This document shows, piece by piece, positions 1-5,607 of a stretch of 5,636 nucleotides of DNA (within the stretch, counting starts at the first letter, position 1; every line of letters begins with the position of its first letter). The notes under the pieces were generated by a model. The model worked only from the letters and a program-made list of their open reading frames with translations, had not been told where the DNA came from and searched no databases. Where the stretch lies: assembly GCA_900543365.1 (NCBI GenBank), contig UQRG01000103.1:1-5636 (forward strand), given 5' to 3'. The DNA comes from an uncultured Eubacterium sp. Its GTDB lineage: Bacteria > Bacillota > Clostridia > Lachnospirales > CAG-274. Both the position numbers and the translations under genes were made by a program.

Positions 1-148
1 TATGTATTATATAGAACATAAATCAATGAAAGAAATTGGTAATAGTTTGGGGATTGAGTATACAGCTTTGAGAATGAGGTATGTTCGCCTTAGAAAGAAA
101 ATAAAGAAATTAGTTAAAGATACGGCAGAAAAATATTTTGTTACATAG
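1..148 (+). CDS. Sigma-70-family (ECF-like) RNA polymerase sigma factor, C-terminal fragment (region 4)
   Basis: The reading frame is open from the window edge to a TAG at 146-148, giving 48 visible residues; the rest lies upstream. The fragment reads as sigma region 4, the helix-turn-helix that contacts the promoter -35 element. HKSMKEIGNSLGI forms the first part of the motif, and the following basic helix, ALRMRYVRLRKKIKKL, is the recognition helix. The KEIG..LG....A..MR..RL.KKIK pattern is typical of ECF-type sigma factors in Firmicutes. An ATG at 2-4 is in frame but would make a lone region 4, so it is probably an internal Met. The downstream gene starts 65 nt later on the same strand and encodes a one-TM protein, the usual arrangement for a sigma factor and its membrane anti-sigma partner. 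The family call is firm; the subgroup and regulon cannot be judged from this fragment. Confidence 0.8.
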   Translation, partial: MYYIEHKSMKEIGNSLGIEYTALRMRYVRLRKKIKKLVKDTAEKYFVT

Positions 149-172
149 GCTTTAAAATAGCCATATATAAGT

Positions 173-196
173 GTAAAAATAATCGATTAATTTTAC
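173..196. repeat. 24-nt near-perfect inverted repeat just before the anti-sigma-like gene
   Basis: The arms GTAAAA (173-178) and TTTTAC (191-196) flank the perfect 10-bp palindrome TAATCGATTA (180-189). One symmetric A/A mismatch pair (179 and 190) is the only break, so 22 of 24 positions are symmetric. It ends 4 nt before the GGAGG ribosome binding site at 201-205. It could be a dyad bound by a protein or a leader hairpin affecting translation of the second gene. No U-tract follows, so it is not an intrinsic terminator. The symmetry is seen directly; the function is inferred. Confidence 0.5.
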
Positions 197-200
197 GGTT

Positions 201-205
201 GGAGG
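201..205 (+). promoter_or_regulatory. Ribosome binding site that fixes the start at 214
   Basis: GGAGG lies 8 nt before the ATG at 214-216. An in-frame TTG at 199 would extend the protein by five residues, but it overlaps this site and has no ribosome binding site of its own, so 214 is preferred. Confidence 0.85.
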
Positions 206-213
206 TAATAAAT

Positions 214-1047
214 ATGGATACCAAAAACAAAATTGAAATAAAAAAAAAAGTTGACAGATTAATTGAGGAAGGCAAAATTAATGAGGTAACAGCAATTTTA
301 AATGATGTTACAGATTGTCAGCCCTATATTCCTGTTGACAAATTTATTAGAAATATTAAGGAGGATAATTATATGAAAAGTAAGATTTCTAAAAGGATTT
401 TAACTATAGCAGTAGCTGTTTGTGCTGTTACTTGTGTAAGTGTTTGTGCGGCAACTTTGTTAAAACAATTTACATTTAATGAAAATGGTAAATTTGTAAG
501 TGTAACTACAAATAATGATATAAGCAAGGAGGAAGCGGAAAAGCTGGCAAAGGACTCAGTAAGTGATGATACAGTTCCAAATGAGGAAAACACAGTTAAG
601 CCGGAAATTTTTAGTAATATTGCTGAAGGAGAAAAGGCTTATGATATGAAAATAGTATTACCAGATGAAAAACCTAACTTGAGTCTAAGTGAGGTTAAGG
701 GTTCAGAGGTTTATTTGTCAGAAAACAGTAGTCAAGCTACAATATGGGCTACCTATGGTAACCCTGATAAAAAAGCTTATGGCTTAACTGTTACTAAGAA
801 AAATTATGGTGATAAGGACATAACAGATATACTTTCAACTGATGCTGACACAACAGGTGATAAATTCGTATCTGATAAGGGTTATAGCTTTGATGTTTTA
901 AATGAAAGTGATGAGGCAACAGGTAAAATAGCAAATATTTTTATTACATATGTTGGCAATTATGAATATTCTATTTATTTTGTAAATTTTGATAATGATG
1001 AAATGTATAAAGTAGTTAATTCTATTGATTTATCAGATTATAGATAA
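214..1047 (+). CDS. Putative membrane anti-sigma factor with DUF4367-like extracytoplasmic domain
   Basis: The protein has 277 residues from the ATG at 214. Residues 1-53 are a charged, probably cytoplasmic segment. Residues about 62-83 form one transmembrane helix (ILTIAVAVCAVTCVSVCAAT), preceded by the basic stretch KSKISKR, which predicts N-in topology. Residues about 84-277 would be outside the cell. The last ~100 residues, ending in YSIYFVNFDNDEMYKVVNSI, resemble the DUF4367 domain found on Clostridial membrane proteins encoded beside sigma factors; I recognise this by pattern only. The gene follows a sigma factor by 65 nt, so a role in holding that sigma factor inactive at the membrane is inferred. 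No HxxxCxxC zinc anti-sigma motif is present. Cys70, Cys74 and Cys78 are spaced four apart within the helix, and the outer domain has no Cys. A second start with a strong ribosome binding site occurs in frame at 373. Confidence 0.7.
   Translation: MDTKNKIEIKKKVDRLIEEGKINEVTAILNDVTDCQPYIPVDKFIRNIKEDNYMKSKISKRILTIAVAVCAVTCVSVCAATLLKQFTFNENGKFVSVTTNNDISKEEAEKLAKDSVSDDTVPNEENTVKPEIFSNIAEGEKAYDMKIVLPDEKPNLSLSEVKGSEVYLSENSSQATIWATYGNPDKKAYGLTVTKKNYGDKDITDILSTDADTTGDKFVSDKGYSFDVLNESDEATGKIANIFITYVGNYEYSIYFVNFDNDEMYKVVNSIDLSDYR
358..375 (+). promoter_or_regulatory. Internal ribosome binding site and in-frame ATG within the anti-sigma-like gene
   Basis: AAGGAGG at 358-364 is followed, after 8 nt, by an ATG at 373-375, which is codon 54 of the reading frame. 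This is a better match to the anti-Shine-Dalgarno sequence than the site used for the full-length start. Initiation here would give a 224-residue protein that begins MKSKISKRILTIAV, directly at the membrane segment, without the cytoplasmic domain. The bases are seen directly; use as a start is inferred. Confidence 0.45.
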
Positions 1048-1098
1048 AAAAAGTTAAATATGTAAATATGTAACATCATATCAATAAGATATAGACAG

Positions 1099-1134
1099 TA
1101 TATAAGGCACTCTTGATTAAGAGTGCCTTATATA
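1099..1134. terminator. Intrinsic terminator hairpin between convergent genes, probably bidirectional
   Basis: A perfect 16-bp stem has arms at 1099-1114 and 1119-1134 with the loop GATT. The GC-rich core is GGCACTC/GAGTGCC. It begins 51 nt after the stop of the anti-sigma-like gene and ends 8 nt from the stop of ilvE on the other strand, so it can serve both genes. The U-tract is weak in both directions (alternating TA rather than a T run), which lowers certainty about efficiency but not about the hairpin. Confidence 0.8.
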
Positions 1135-1142
1135 TATTAGAA

Positions 1143-2213
1143 TTATTCGTCAACTTTAGTTGTCCAACCCATATCATCAGGAATCTTACCCCACTGAATA
1201 CCAGTAAGAGTATTGTATAATCTATGAGTTACTTCACCGATTTCACCATTGTTAATCTTGCAAACATCATCCTCGTATCTAAGTTCGCCAACAGGAGAAA
1301 TAACAGCAGCAGTACCTGTACCAAAGACTTCTTCAAGTTTACCTTCTTTAGATGCCTTAATTATATCAGCAATAGCAAGTCTATCTTCAGATACAGTGTA
1401 ACCCCACTTCTTTAAAAGTTCGATACAAGACATTCTTGTAATACCAGGTAATACAGTACCAACAGTTGGAGCAGTGTAGATAGTACCGTCAATCTTGAAG
1501 AAACAGTTCATAGAGCCAACTTCTTCAACATACTTTCTTTCTACACCATCAAGCCATAATACCTGCTCATAGCCTAAATCGTGACCTTTAACCTGAGCTG
1601 CAAGAGATGCTGCATAGTTACCACCACACTTAGTGAAACCAGTTAAACCAGGAGCTGCTCTTACATATTCGTCCTCAACATAAATTTTAACTGGGTTAAT
1701 GCCAGTAGAGTAGTAAGCACCAACAGGAGATGCAATAATAATAAATTTGTATGTTTCAGCAGGTCTAACACCTAAATGAGGCTCAGTTGCAATAACAAAT
1801 GGTCTTAAGTAAAGAGATGTACCTTCAGCAGATGGAACCCAATCCTTTTCTGTTGAAACAAGTGCTTTACATGCTTGTACAAAATCCTCAACAGGTACAG
1901 CAGGTATACACATTCTCTTGTTAGTATTCATCATTCTAGCACCGTTTTTTTCAGGTCTAAAAAGCTGAACAGAACCGTCTGGAGTTCTATAAGCCTTTAA
2001 TCCTTCAAAAGATTCCTGAGCATAATGGAATACCATAGCCGCAGGGTCAAGAGAGAGAGGAGCATAAGCTACAATTCTTGGGTCGTGCCAACCCTTACCT
2101 TCTGTATAATCCATAACAAACATATTGTCTGTATAGTAAATACCAAAGCCTAAGTTATTTTGATCAGGCTTCTGCTTTGGATTTTTTGATAAATCGTACT
2201 TAATATTAAGCAT
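1143..2213 (-). CDS. ilvE: Branched-chain-amino-acid aminotransferase (class IV, PLP)
   Basis: This 356-residue protein catalyses reversible transamination between leucine, isoleucine or valine and 2-oxoglutarate, the last step of their synthesis, in the cytoplasm. It matches the longer (type II, eukaryote-like) bacterial BCAT form, which is usually about 340-365 residues, so it looks complete. The PLP Schiff-base lysine is Lys195 in FTKCGGNYAASL. The conserved Glu in YVEEVGSMNCFF (about 231) would contact the PLP ring nitrogen, and GTGTAAVISPVG (298-309) is the glycine/threonine cofactor phosphate loop. HYAQESFEGLKAYR (63-76) and SLYLRPFVIATEP (133-145) are also typical. The ATG at 2213 has AAAGAGG 7 nt upstream (2221-2227). 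The gene stands alone, with its own promoter and a short leader of roughly 30 nt, too short for a T-box or leader-peptide attenuator. No other branched-chain pathway genes are visible. Confidence 0.95.
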   Translation of the reverse strand: MLNIKYDLSKNPKQKPDQNNLGFGIYYTDNMFVMDYTEGKGWHDPRIVAYAPLSLDPAAMVFHYAQESFEGLKAYRTPDGSVQLFRPEKNGARMMNTNKRMCIPAVPVEDFVQACKALVSTEKDWVPSAEGTSLYLRPFVIATEPHLGVRPAETYKFIIIASPVGAYYSTGINPVKIYVEDEYVRAAPGLTGFTKCGGNYAASLAAQVKGHDLGYEQVLWLDGVERKYVEEVGSMNCFFKIDGTIYTAPTVGTVLPGITRMSCIELLKKWGYTVSEDRLAIADIIKASKEGKLEEVFGTGTAAVISPVGELRYEDDVCKINNGEIGEVTHRLYNTLTGIQWGKIPDDMGWTTKVDE

Positions 2214-2249
2214 AATATTACCTCTTTCCTAAATTATTATTTATCCTAA

Positions 2250-2278
2250 ATTATATATCTTTTTCCAAAAAAATTCAA
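2250..2278 (-). promoter_or_regulatory. Sigma-A-type promoter for ilvE
   Basis: On the minus strand TTGAAT (2273-2278) and a perfect TATAAT (2250-2255) are separated by 17 bp. The predicted start near 2243 leaves about 30 nt before the ilvE ATG. It lies about 40 bp beyond the hydE-like stop codon. I see no GC-rich terminator between the two genes, so some read-through from the hydE-like gene into ilvE is possible. Confidence 0.7.
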
Positions 2279-2319
2279 TATATTTTTTAAAAAACTAAAT
2301 CTTTAAAGTTATAATACTA

Positions 2320-3282
2320 TTAAACTAGAATATAACCTATGTCACTAATGTGATTTTTAAGATGTTTAAGGTTTTCTGATTTATTGTGGCTATTGTGTTT
2401 TTTTATATAATATTGGTGAGAAATATTGTGTATTAAAACATTTGCTCCTGATAATATTGCTTTTTCTCTTATATTTTTATTAAATGTATTCAATGTTGTT
2501 AATATAAGTGTTGTAGGTAAAAGTATCCTCATTATGGCTATTACTCTTAATGTCATATCTATGCTTCCTGATGGCTGGTATTGAAATATTGTATCTTTCT
2601 GAGATATAAAAGGTCTTATTTCTATAAGTTCAGGATTAAAATCATACATATATAATATATCATCAGCTATATTATCTATAGTTTGATATGGAGAACCAAC
2701 CATAATGCCACAGCCAGTTTGAAAGCCTATTAGTTTAATATTTTTTAGACAATTTAAACGAGTAAAAAGACTCATTTCTTCCGGATGTAGTTTAGTATAG
2801 TGGTCAAGAGTACAACTTTTGTGACGAAGTAAATAACTGTCGGCACCAGCATCATAAAAACTTTTGTATGCCTCATAACTTCTTTCTCCAATAGAAAGAG
2901 TAAGACTGGTTTGAGGGAAATTTGATTTTATAGCTTTTATTATTTCTACTATTTTAGCATTACTGTAAAATCCATCATCTCCACCTTGAAGTAAAAATGA
3001 TTTAATACCTAATTTGTTAGCTTTTTTGTAGCAATCTAATATTTCGTCAGTATTAAGTCTATAGCGTTCAATATTTGTATTGCTTTTCATTAATCTGCAA
3101 TAATAACAATCATTTTTGCAATGGTTAGTAAAGTTTATTTGTCCTTTTACAAATATTTTGTTGCCATATGATGATAAAGCTGTTTCTTGTGCTCTGTCTT
3201 TTAAAAATTGGTCATATTTATTGGTTTGGAGTATTTTTTTTAGGTTGTCTTTGTTTAGTAAAATGTCTGTTGTAAATTCCAT
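2320..3282 (-). CDS. hydE: HydE-like radical SAM protein (divergent [FeFe]-hydrogenase maturase homologue)
   Basis: The product is a 320-residue radical SAM enzyme. The 4Fe-4S motif is C55-x3-C59-x2-C62 in TNHCKNDCYYCRL, followed by ERYRLNTDEI, LLQGGDDG (97-104), TLSIGERS (128-135), YLLRH (150-154), a conserved Arg175 and MVGSPYQT (194-201). This run of motifs matches HydE rather than PylB or BioB. HydE acts in the cytoplasm with HydF and HydG to build the H-cluster of [FeFe]-hydrogenase. Several positions usually conserved in HydE differ: RHETA is RHKSC (153-157), GPFIPH is RPFISQ (223-228), and the ATTALGT/ATTAMGT stretch is LTTLNTF (261-267). The C-terminus is about 28 residues shorter than the Thermotoga protein and lacks its non-essential extra cysteine cluster. 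The ribosome binding site is weak (AAGG, 3289-3292, 6 nt spacing). No hydF, hydG or hydrogenase gene is visible, so the exact function is uncertain although the family is clear. Confidence 0.75.
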   Translation of the reverse strand: MEFTTDILLNKDNLKKILQTNKYDQFLKDRAQETALSSYGNKIFVKGQINFTNHCKNDCYYCRLMKSNTNIERYRLNTDEILDCYKKANKLGIKSFLLQGGDDGFYSNAKIVEIIKAIKSNFPQTSLTLSIGERSYEAYKSFYDAGADSYLLRHKSCTLDHYTKLHPEEMSLFTRLNCLKNIKLIGFQTGCGIMVGSPYQTIDNIADDILYMYDFNPELIEIRPFISQKDTIFQYQPSGSIDMTLRVIAIMRILLPTTLILTTLNTFNKNIREKAILSGANVLIHNISHQYYIKKHNSHNKSENLKHLKNHISDIGYILV

Positions 3283-3293
3283 AATATACCTTA

Positions 3294-3318
3294 AAAGGAA
3301 CGGATAAACCGTTCCTTT
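3294..3318. terminator. Perfect 10-bp hairpin abutting the hydE-like ribosome binding site
   Basis: Arms AAAGGAACGG (3294-3303) and CCGTTCCTTT (3309-3318) enclose a 5-nt loop. Read on the plus strand the hairpin runs into GTTTTTTGTTTT, so it has the form of a standard intrinsic terminator, yet no plus-strand gene is visible upstream. Read on the minus strand it lies in the hydE-like leader, ends one base before the AAGG ribosome binding site, and is followed by only a short T stretch. It could therefore dampen translation or transcription of the hydE-like gene, end gltX transcripts, or end an antisense RNA. The structure is certain from the bases; the role is not. Confidence 0.55.
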
Positions 3319-3340
3319 GTTTTTTGTTTTATAAATTATA

Positions 3341-3359
3341 GTTTAAAACGGATTTAAAC
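3341..3359. repeat. Small inverted repeat in the hydE-like leader
   Basis: GTTTAAA (3341-3347) and TTTAAAC (3353-3359) flank five bases. On the minus-strand transcript the loop is TCCGT, and CCGTT starting in this loop repeats the CCGTT of the next hairpin (3294-3318). The arms are AT-rich and weak, so this may be chance. Confidence 0.25.
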
Positions 3360-3361
3360 AA

Positions 3362-3387
3362 GTAATGTGAACATTACCTGTATTATA
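3362..3387 (-). promoter_or_regulatory. Candidate hydE promoter -10 with an operator-like dyad at the start site
   Basis: A perfect TATAAT lies at 3382-3387 on the minus strand. The -35 region is poor (TTTATC at 17 bp), so a helper protein or a different promoter may be involved. Four bases downstream, GTAATGT-2-ACATTAC (3362-3377) forms a perfect 7-bp dyad with a 2-bp centre that would cover the expected transcription start. A repressor bound there would block the promoter. I do not recognise the site as that of a particular regulator. Confidence 0.4.
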
Positions 3388-3511
3388 TGCTGTTGCTATG
3401 AAAAGATAAAATATTATATATGGTAAACATTATGAATTTTTGTAAATTATATATTATTTAATCATTACAAAACGGCATTATTAAAAAATATTTTGTTAGA
3501 ATAAACTATAA

Positions 3512-4957
3512 TTATTTACTAAGTAATTCAATACCCTTATTAATTCTATTAATGGTATCCTCTTTACCTAAGAGTTCAGCAAGTTCACTAGCACCACAAG
3601 GAGAAGTAGGTTCACCAGAAAGGGCAGTTCTAACAGGCCAGAACATTTGACCATTTTTAATACCCATTTCCTTTATTAACTCGCACATTTTAGTGTAAAT
3701 AGTATCATTATTCCAATTAGCAGTATCAATAGATTCAATTACAGGAAGAACAGCCTTTAAGTTATCAATGCACATTTCTTCTGTAGTCTTCATTTTTTTA
3801 TGAATATAAAGTTCAGTTGAATATTCTGGAAGTTTATCAATAAAATCAACCATATTAGCAATGTCTTTTGATGTACCAATTCTTGACTGAACATACTTTG
3901 CTACCTTTTTAAGGTCAATATCAGTTCTCTTAATAGCCTCATTTAATTCAGGCTCAACCCAAATGTAGAAGTCATCAAAGTCCATTTTCTTAATATATTC
4001 GCCATTCATCCAAGTAAGTTTTTCAATATCAAATATAGCAGGTGACTTTGAAAGACCCTTAATATCAAATTCTTTAATAAGCTCGTCAATAGTAAATATT
4101 TCTTGATTGCCAGAAGGTGACCAACCTAAAAGTGCAATATAATTAACAATAGCATCTGGCAAGTAGCCCTTAGCTACTAAATCTTGGAATGAAGCATCAC
4201 CATTTCTCTTTGATAATTTGTTGTGCTTATCTTTCATAACGGCTGGAAGGTGAACATACTTAGGAATTTCCCAACCAAATGCCTCGTATAAAAGATTGTA
4301 CTTAGGAGTAGAAGAAAGATACTCAGCACCTCTTACTACATGAGTAATATTCATAGCGTGGTCATCAATAACATTAGCAAAATTGTAAGTAGGGAAACCA
4401 TCAGACTTAATTAAAATTTGGTCTTCAAGCTCTGAATTATCAACAGTAATATCTCCATAAACTTCGTCGTGGAATGTAGTTTTACCATCTCTAATTTTTT
4501 GTCTAATTACATAAGGTACACCATTTTTGAGATTTTCTTCAATTTCTTCCTTAGAAAGATGTAAACAATGTCTGTCATATTTAACAACAGCATCGTGACT
4601 TGTTTCAGTTTTAAGGGAGTCTAATCTATCTTTAGTACAGAAACAGTAATAAGCCTCACCTTTTTCAATTAACTCAAGAGCATACTTAATATAATCATTT
4701 TTTCTTTCACTCTGAATATAAGGACCATAGTCACCACCTACATCTGGACCTTCATCGTGAGGCATCTTAGCCATTTCAAGAGTTTTGTATATAATGTCTG
4801 TTGCACCTTCAACAAATCTTTCTTGGTCAGTATCTTCTATTCTTAATATAAAAGAACCTCCTTGACTTTTAGCAATAAGAAACTCATAAAGGGCTGTTCT
4901 TAAATTACCAATGTGCATATAGCCTGTTGGGCTTGGTGCAAATCTTGTTCGTATCAT
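3512..4957 (-). CDS. gltX: Glutamate--tRNA ligase (GluRS)
   Basis: The 481-residue class I aminoacyl-tRNA synthetase attaches glutamate to tRNA(Glu) in the cytoplasm. The HIGH-type motif is HIGN (15-18) after RFAPSPTGYM, and RIEDTDQER (39-47) follows. The zinc site is C105-x-C107 and C131-x-H133, with the same spacing as in the E. coli enzyme. DHAMNITHVVRGAEYLSSTPK (about 199-219) belongs to the catalytic core, and the KMSKS-type loop is KLSKR (247-251). The remainder is the helical anticodon-binding part, including LTWMNGEYI (314-322) and FWPVRTALSG (439-448). Length is typical, so the gene is intact. It may be non-discriminating and also charge tRNA(Gln), as in many Firmicutes that use GatCAB, but this cannot be read here. 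AAGGAGG (4968-4974) lies 10 nt before the ATG. The start overlaps the stop of the upstream gene as ATGA, implying translational coupling. No T-box leader is present, and no clear terminator follows immediately. Confidence 0.97.
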   Translation of the reverse strand: MIRTRFAPSPTGYMHIGNLRTALYEFLIAKSQGGSFILRIEDTDQERFVEGATDIIYKTLEMAKMPHDEGPDVGGDYGPYIQSERKNDYIKYALELIEKGEAYYCFCTKDRLDSLKTETSHDAVVKYDRHCLHLSKEEIEENLKNGVPYVIRQKIRDGKTTFHDEVYGDITVDNSELEDQILIKSDGFPTYNFANVIDDHAMNITHVVRGAEYLSSTPKYNLLYEAFGWEIPKYVHLPAVMKDKHNKLSKRNGDASFQDLVAKGYLPDAIVNYIALLGWSPSGNQEIFTIDELIKEFDIKGLSKSPAIFDIEKLTWMNGEYIKKMDFDDFYIWVEPELNEAIKRTDIDLKKVAKYVQSRIGTSKDIANMVDFIDKLPEYSTELYIHKKMKTTEEMCIDNLKAVLPVIESIDTANWNNDTIYTKMCELIKEMGIKNGQMFWPVRTALSGEPTSPCGASELAELLGKEDTINRINKGIELLSK

Positions 4958-5451
4958 TTCTGGTTTTCCTCCTTAGATGTATTAGTAGTATCAGTAACAG
5001 TAGAATTATTGTTGTTGTTATTGGCATAATTTCTTGCAGCAGAGAGTTTAGTTCCAATTGAAAGAAGTTTTTCTTGTAAACCGGTAAAGTTTGCACTTTT
5101 TCCACCTAGACCTATTGCATAATTTTGCTCCTTAATAGTAACAAGGTCACCAGCATAAGTGAGCATACAATCAGCAATATATGCCTTAAGTACAGGACTT
5201 TTGGAATTGTTAATGTTAGTTATGTAATCATTAAGATTATCATTTTCTTCATCAGTTGCACCAACAGACTTAAATACACTTTGACATACTTTAACAGCAG
5301 AATCAACTGTTGAAAGTATATTATTGTCATAAGAAGCGTATATAGCATCAGTTTGCTTTTTATTTTGCATACCATACACAAAACCTACAACTGTAATAAG
5401 TACTAAAATACCGATAATAATAGTGAATACTGTTTTTGTTTTTTTGTCCAT
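4954..5451 (-). CDS. Hypothetical one-TM membrane protein co-transcribed with gltX
   Basis: I do not recognise this 165-residue protein. Residues 1-7 (MDKKTKT) are basic, residues 8-27 form one transmembrane helix (VFTIIIGILVLITVVGFVYG), and the remaining ~138 residues would face outside. The outer part looks mostly helical, with two cysteines (C56 and C95) that could form a disulfide. It ends in a low-complexity polar tail that contains six Asn in a row (144-149), then Ser/Thr and a charged end. LQEKLLSIGTKLSAARNYAN (125-144) loosely recalls the C-terminal helix of LemA proteins, but the LemA region with R-R-x-D-L-I-P-N-L is absent, so I do not assign it. AAAGAGG (5459-5465) lies 7 nt before the ATG. 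Its stop TGA overlaps the gltX ATG by the 4-base ATGA, and a near-consensus promoter lies upstream. It is a real gene by start signals, overlap and composition; its function is unknown. Confidence 0.75.
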   Translation of the reverse strand: MDKKTKTVFTIIIGILVLITVVGFVYGMQNKKQTDAIYASYDNNILSTVDSAVKVCQSVFKSVGATDEENDNLNDYITNINNSKSPVLKAYIADCMLTYAGDLVTIKEQNYAIGLGGKSANFTGLQEKLLSIGTKLSAARNYANNNNNNSTVTDTTNTSKEENQK

Positions 5452-5496
5452 AACTTTTCCTCTTTATATAATAAACATTTCAATATTACTTTAAAT

Positions 5497-5525
5497 ATTT
5501 TACAACAAATAGGGAAGAATGTCAA
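5497..5525 (-). promoter_or_regulatory. Strong sigma-A-type promoter for the small membrane protein and gltX
   Basis: On the minus strand a perfect TTGACA (5520-5525) is spaced 17 bp from TAAAAT (5497-5502). The predicted start near 5490 leaves a leader of about 39 nt before the ATG at 5451. There is no room for a T-box, and I see no operator-like dyad, so fairly constant expression is expected. Confidence 0.75.
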
Positions 5526-5544
5526 TTCATATTAAATGTAGTTA

Positions 5545-5573
5545 TTTTCAAATTAATTAATTTATGTTATACT
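5545..5573 (+). promoter_or_regulatory. Divergent promoter for the gene starting at 5608
   Basis: TTTTCA (5545-5550) and TATACT (5568-5573) are separated by 17 bp, with a TG at 5565-5566 making an extended -10 (TGTTATACT). The predicted start near 5580 leaves a leader of under 30 nt. It runs back to back with the minus-strand promoter at 5497-5525. Confidence 0.55.
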
Positions 5574-5607
5574 GTAAAATAAAGTATTTTTTACAAAGGA
5601 GAGGGCT

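Noticed and set aside
148..162. GGCT/AGCC hairpin after the sigma factor stop as a terminator
   Set aside because: Only four base pairs and no T-tract; the two genes are more likely one operon.
199..213. TTG start giving a five-residue longer anti-sigma-like protein
   Set aside because: It overlaps the GGAGG site that serves the ATG at 214 and has no ribosome binding site of its own.
369..593. Minus-strand open frame inside the anti-sigma-like gene
   Set aside because: Fully antisense to a gene with better coding evidence, and its product has no recognisable motif. The same applies to the short open frames at 1224-1415, 3116-3307, 4905-5105 and 5125-5313.
214..1047. Zinc-binding (ZAS) anti-sigma factor
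   Set aside because: The cytoplasmic segment has a single Cys (C35) and no HxxxCxxC motif.
2214..2319. T-box or leader-peptide attenuator before ilvE
   Set aside because: The promoter at 2250-2278 leaves only about 30 nt of leader, with no T-box sequence, terminator hairpin or small leader ORF.
2279..2319. Terminator after the hydE-like gene
   Set aside because: Only short AT palindromes such as CTTTAAAG and TTTTTTAAAAAA are present, with no GC-containing stem.
2320..3282. PylB (methylornithine synthase) or BioB identity for the radical SAM protein
   Set aside because: The TLSIGE, YLLRH and MVGSPYQT segments follow HydE; PylB has different segments there, and no pyl or biotin genes are nearby.
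3441..3462. AT-only imperfect palindrome downstream of gltX as its terminator
   Set aside because: It contains no G or C in the stem, has two mismatched positions and lacks a clear T-tail, so it is expected by chance in this AT-rich spacer.
4954..5451. LemA family assignment for the small membrane protein
   Set aside because: Only the C-terminal helix loosely resembles LemA; the diagnostic N-terminal R-R-x-D-L-I-P-N-L region is absent.
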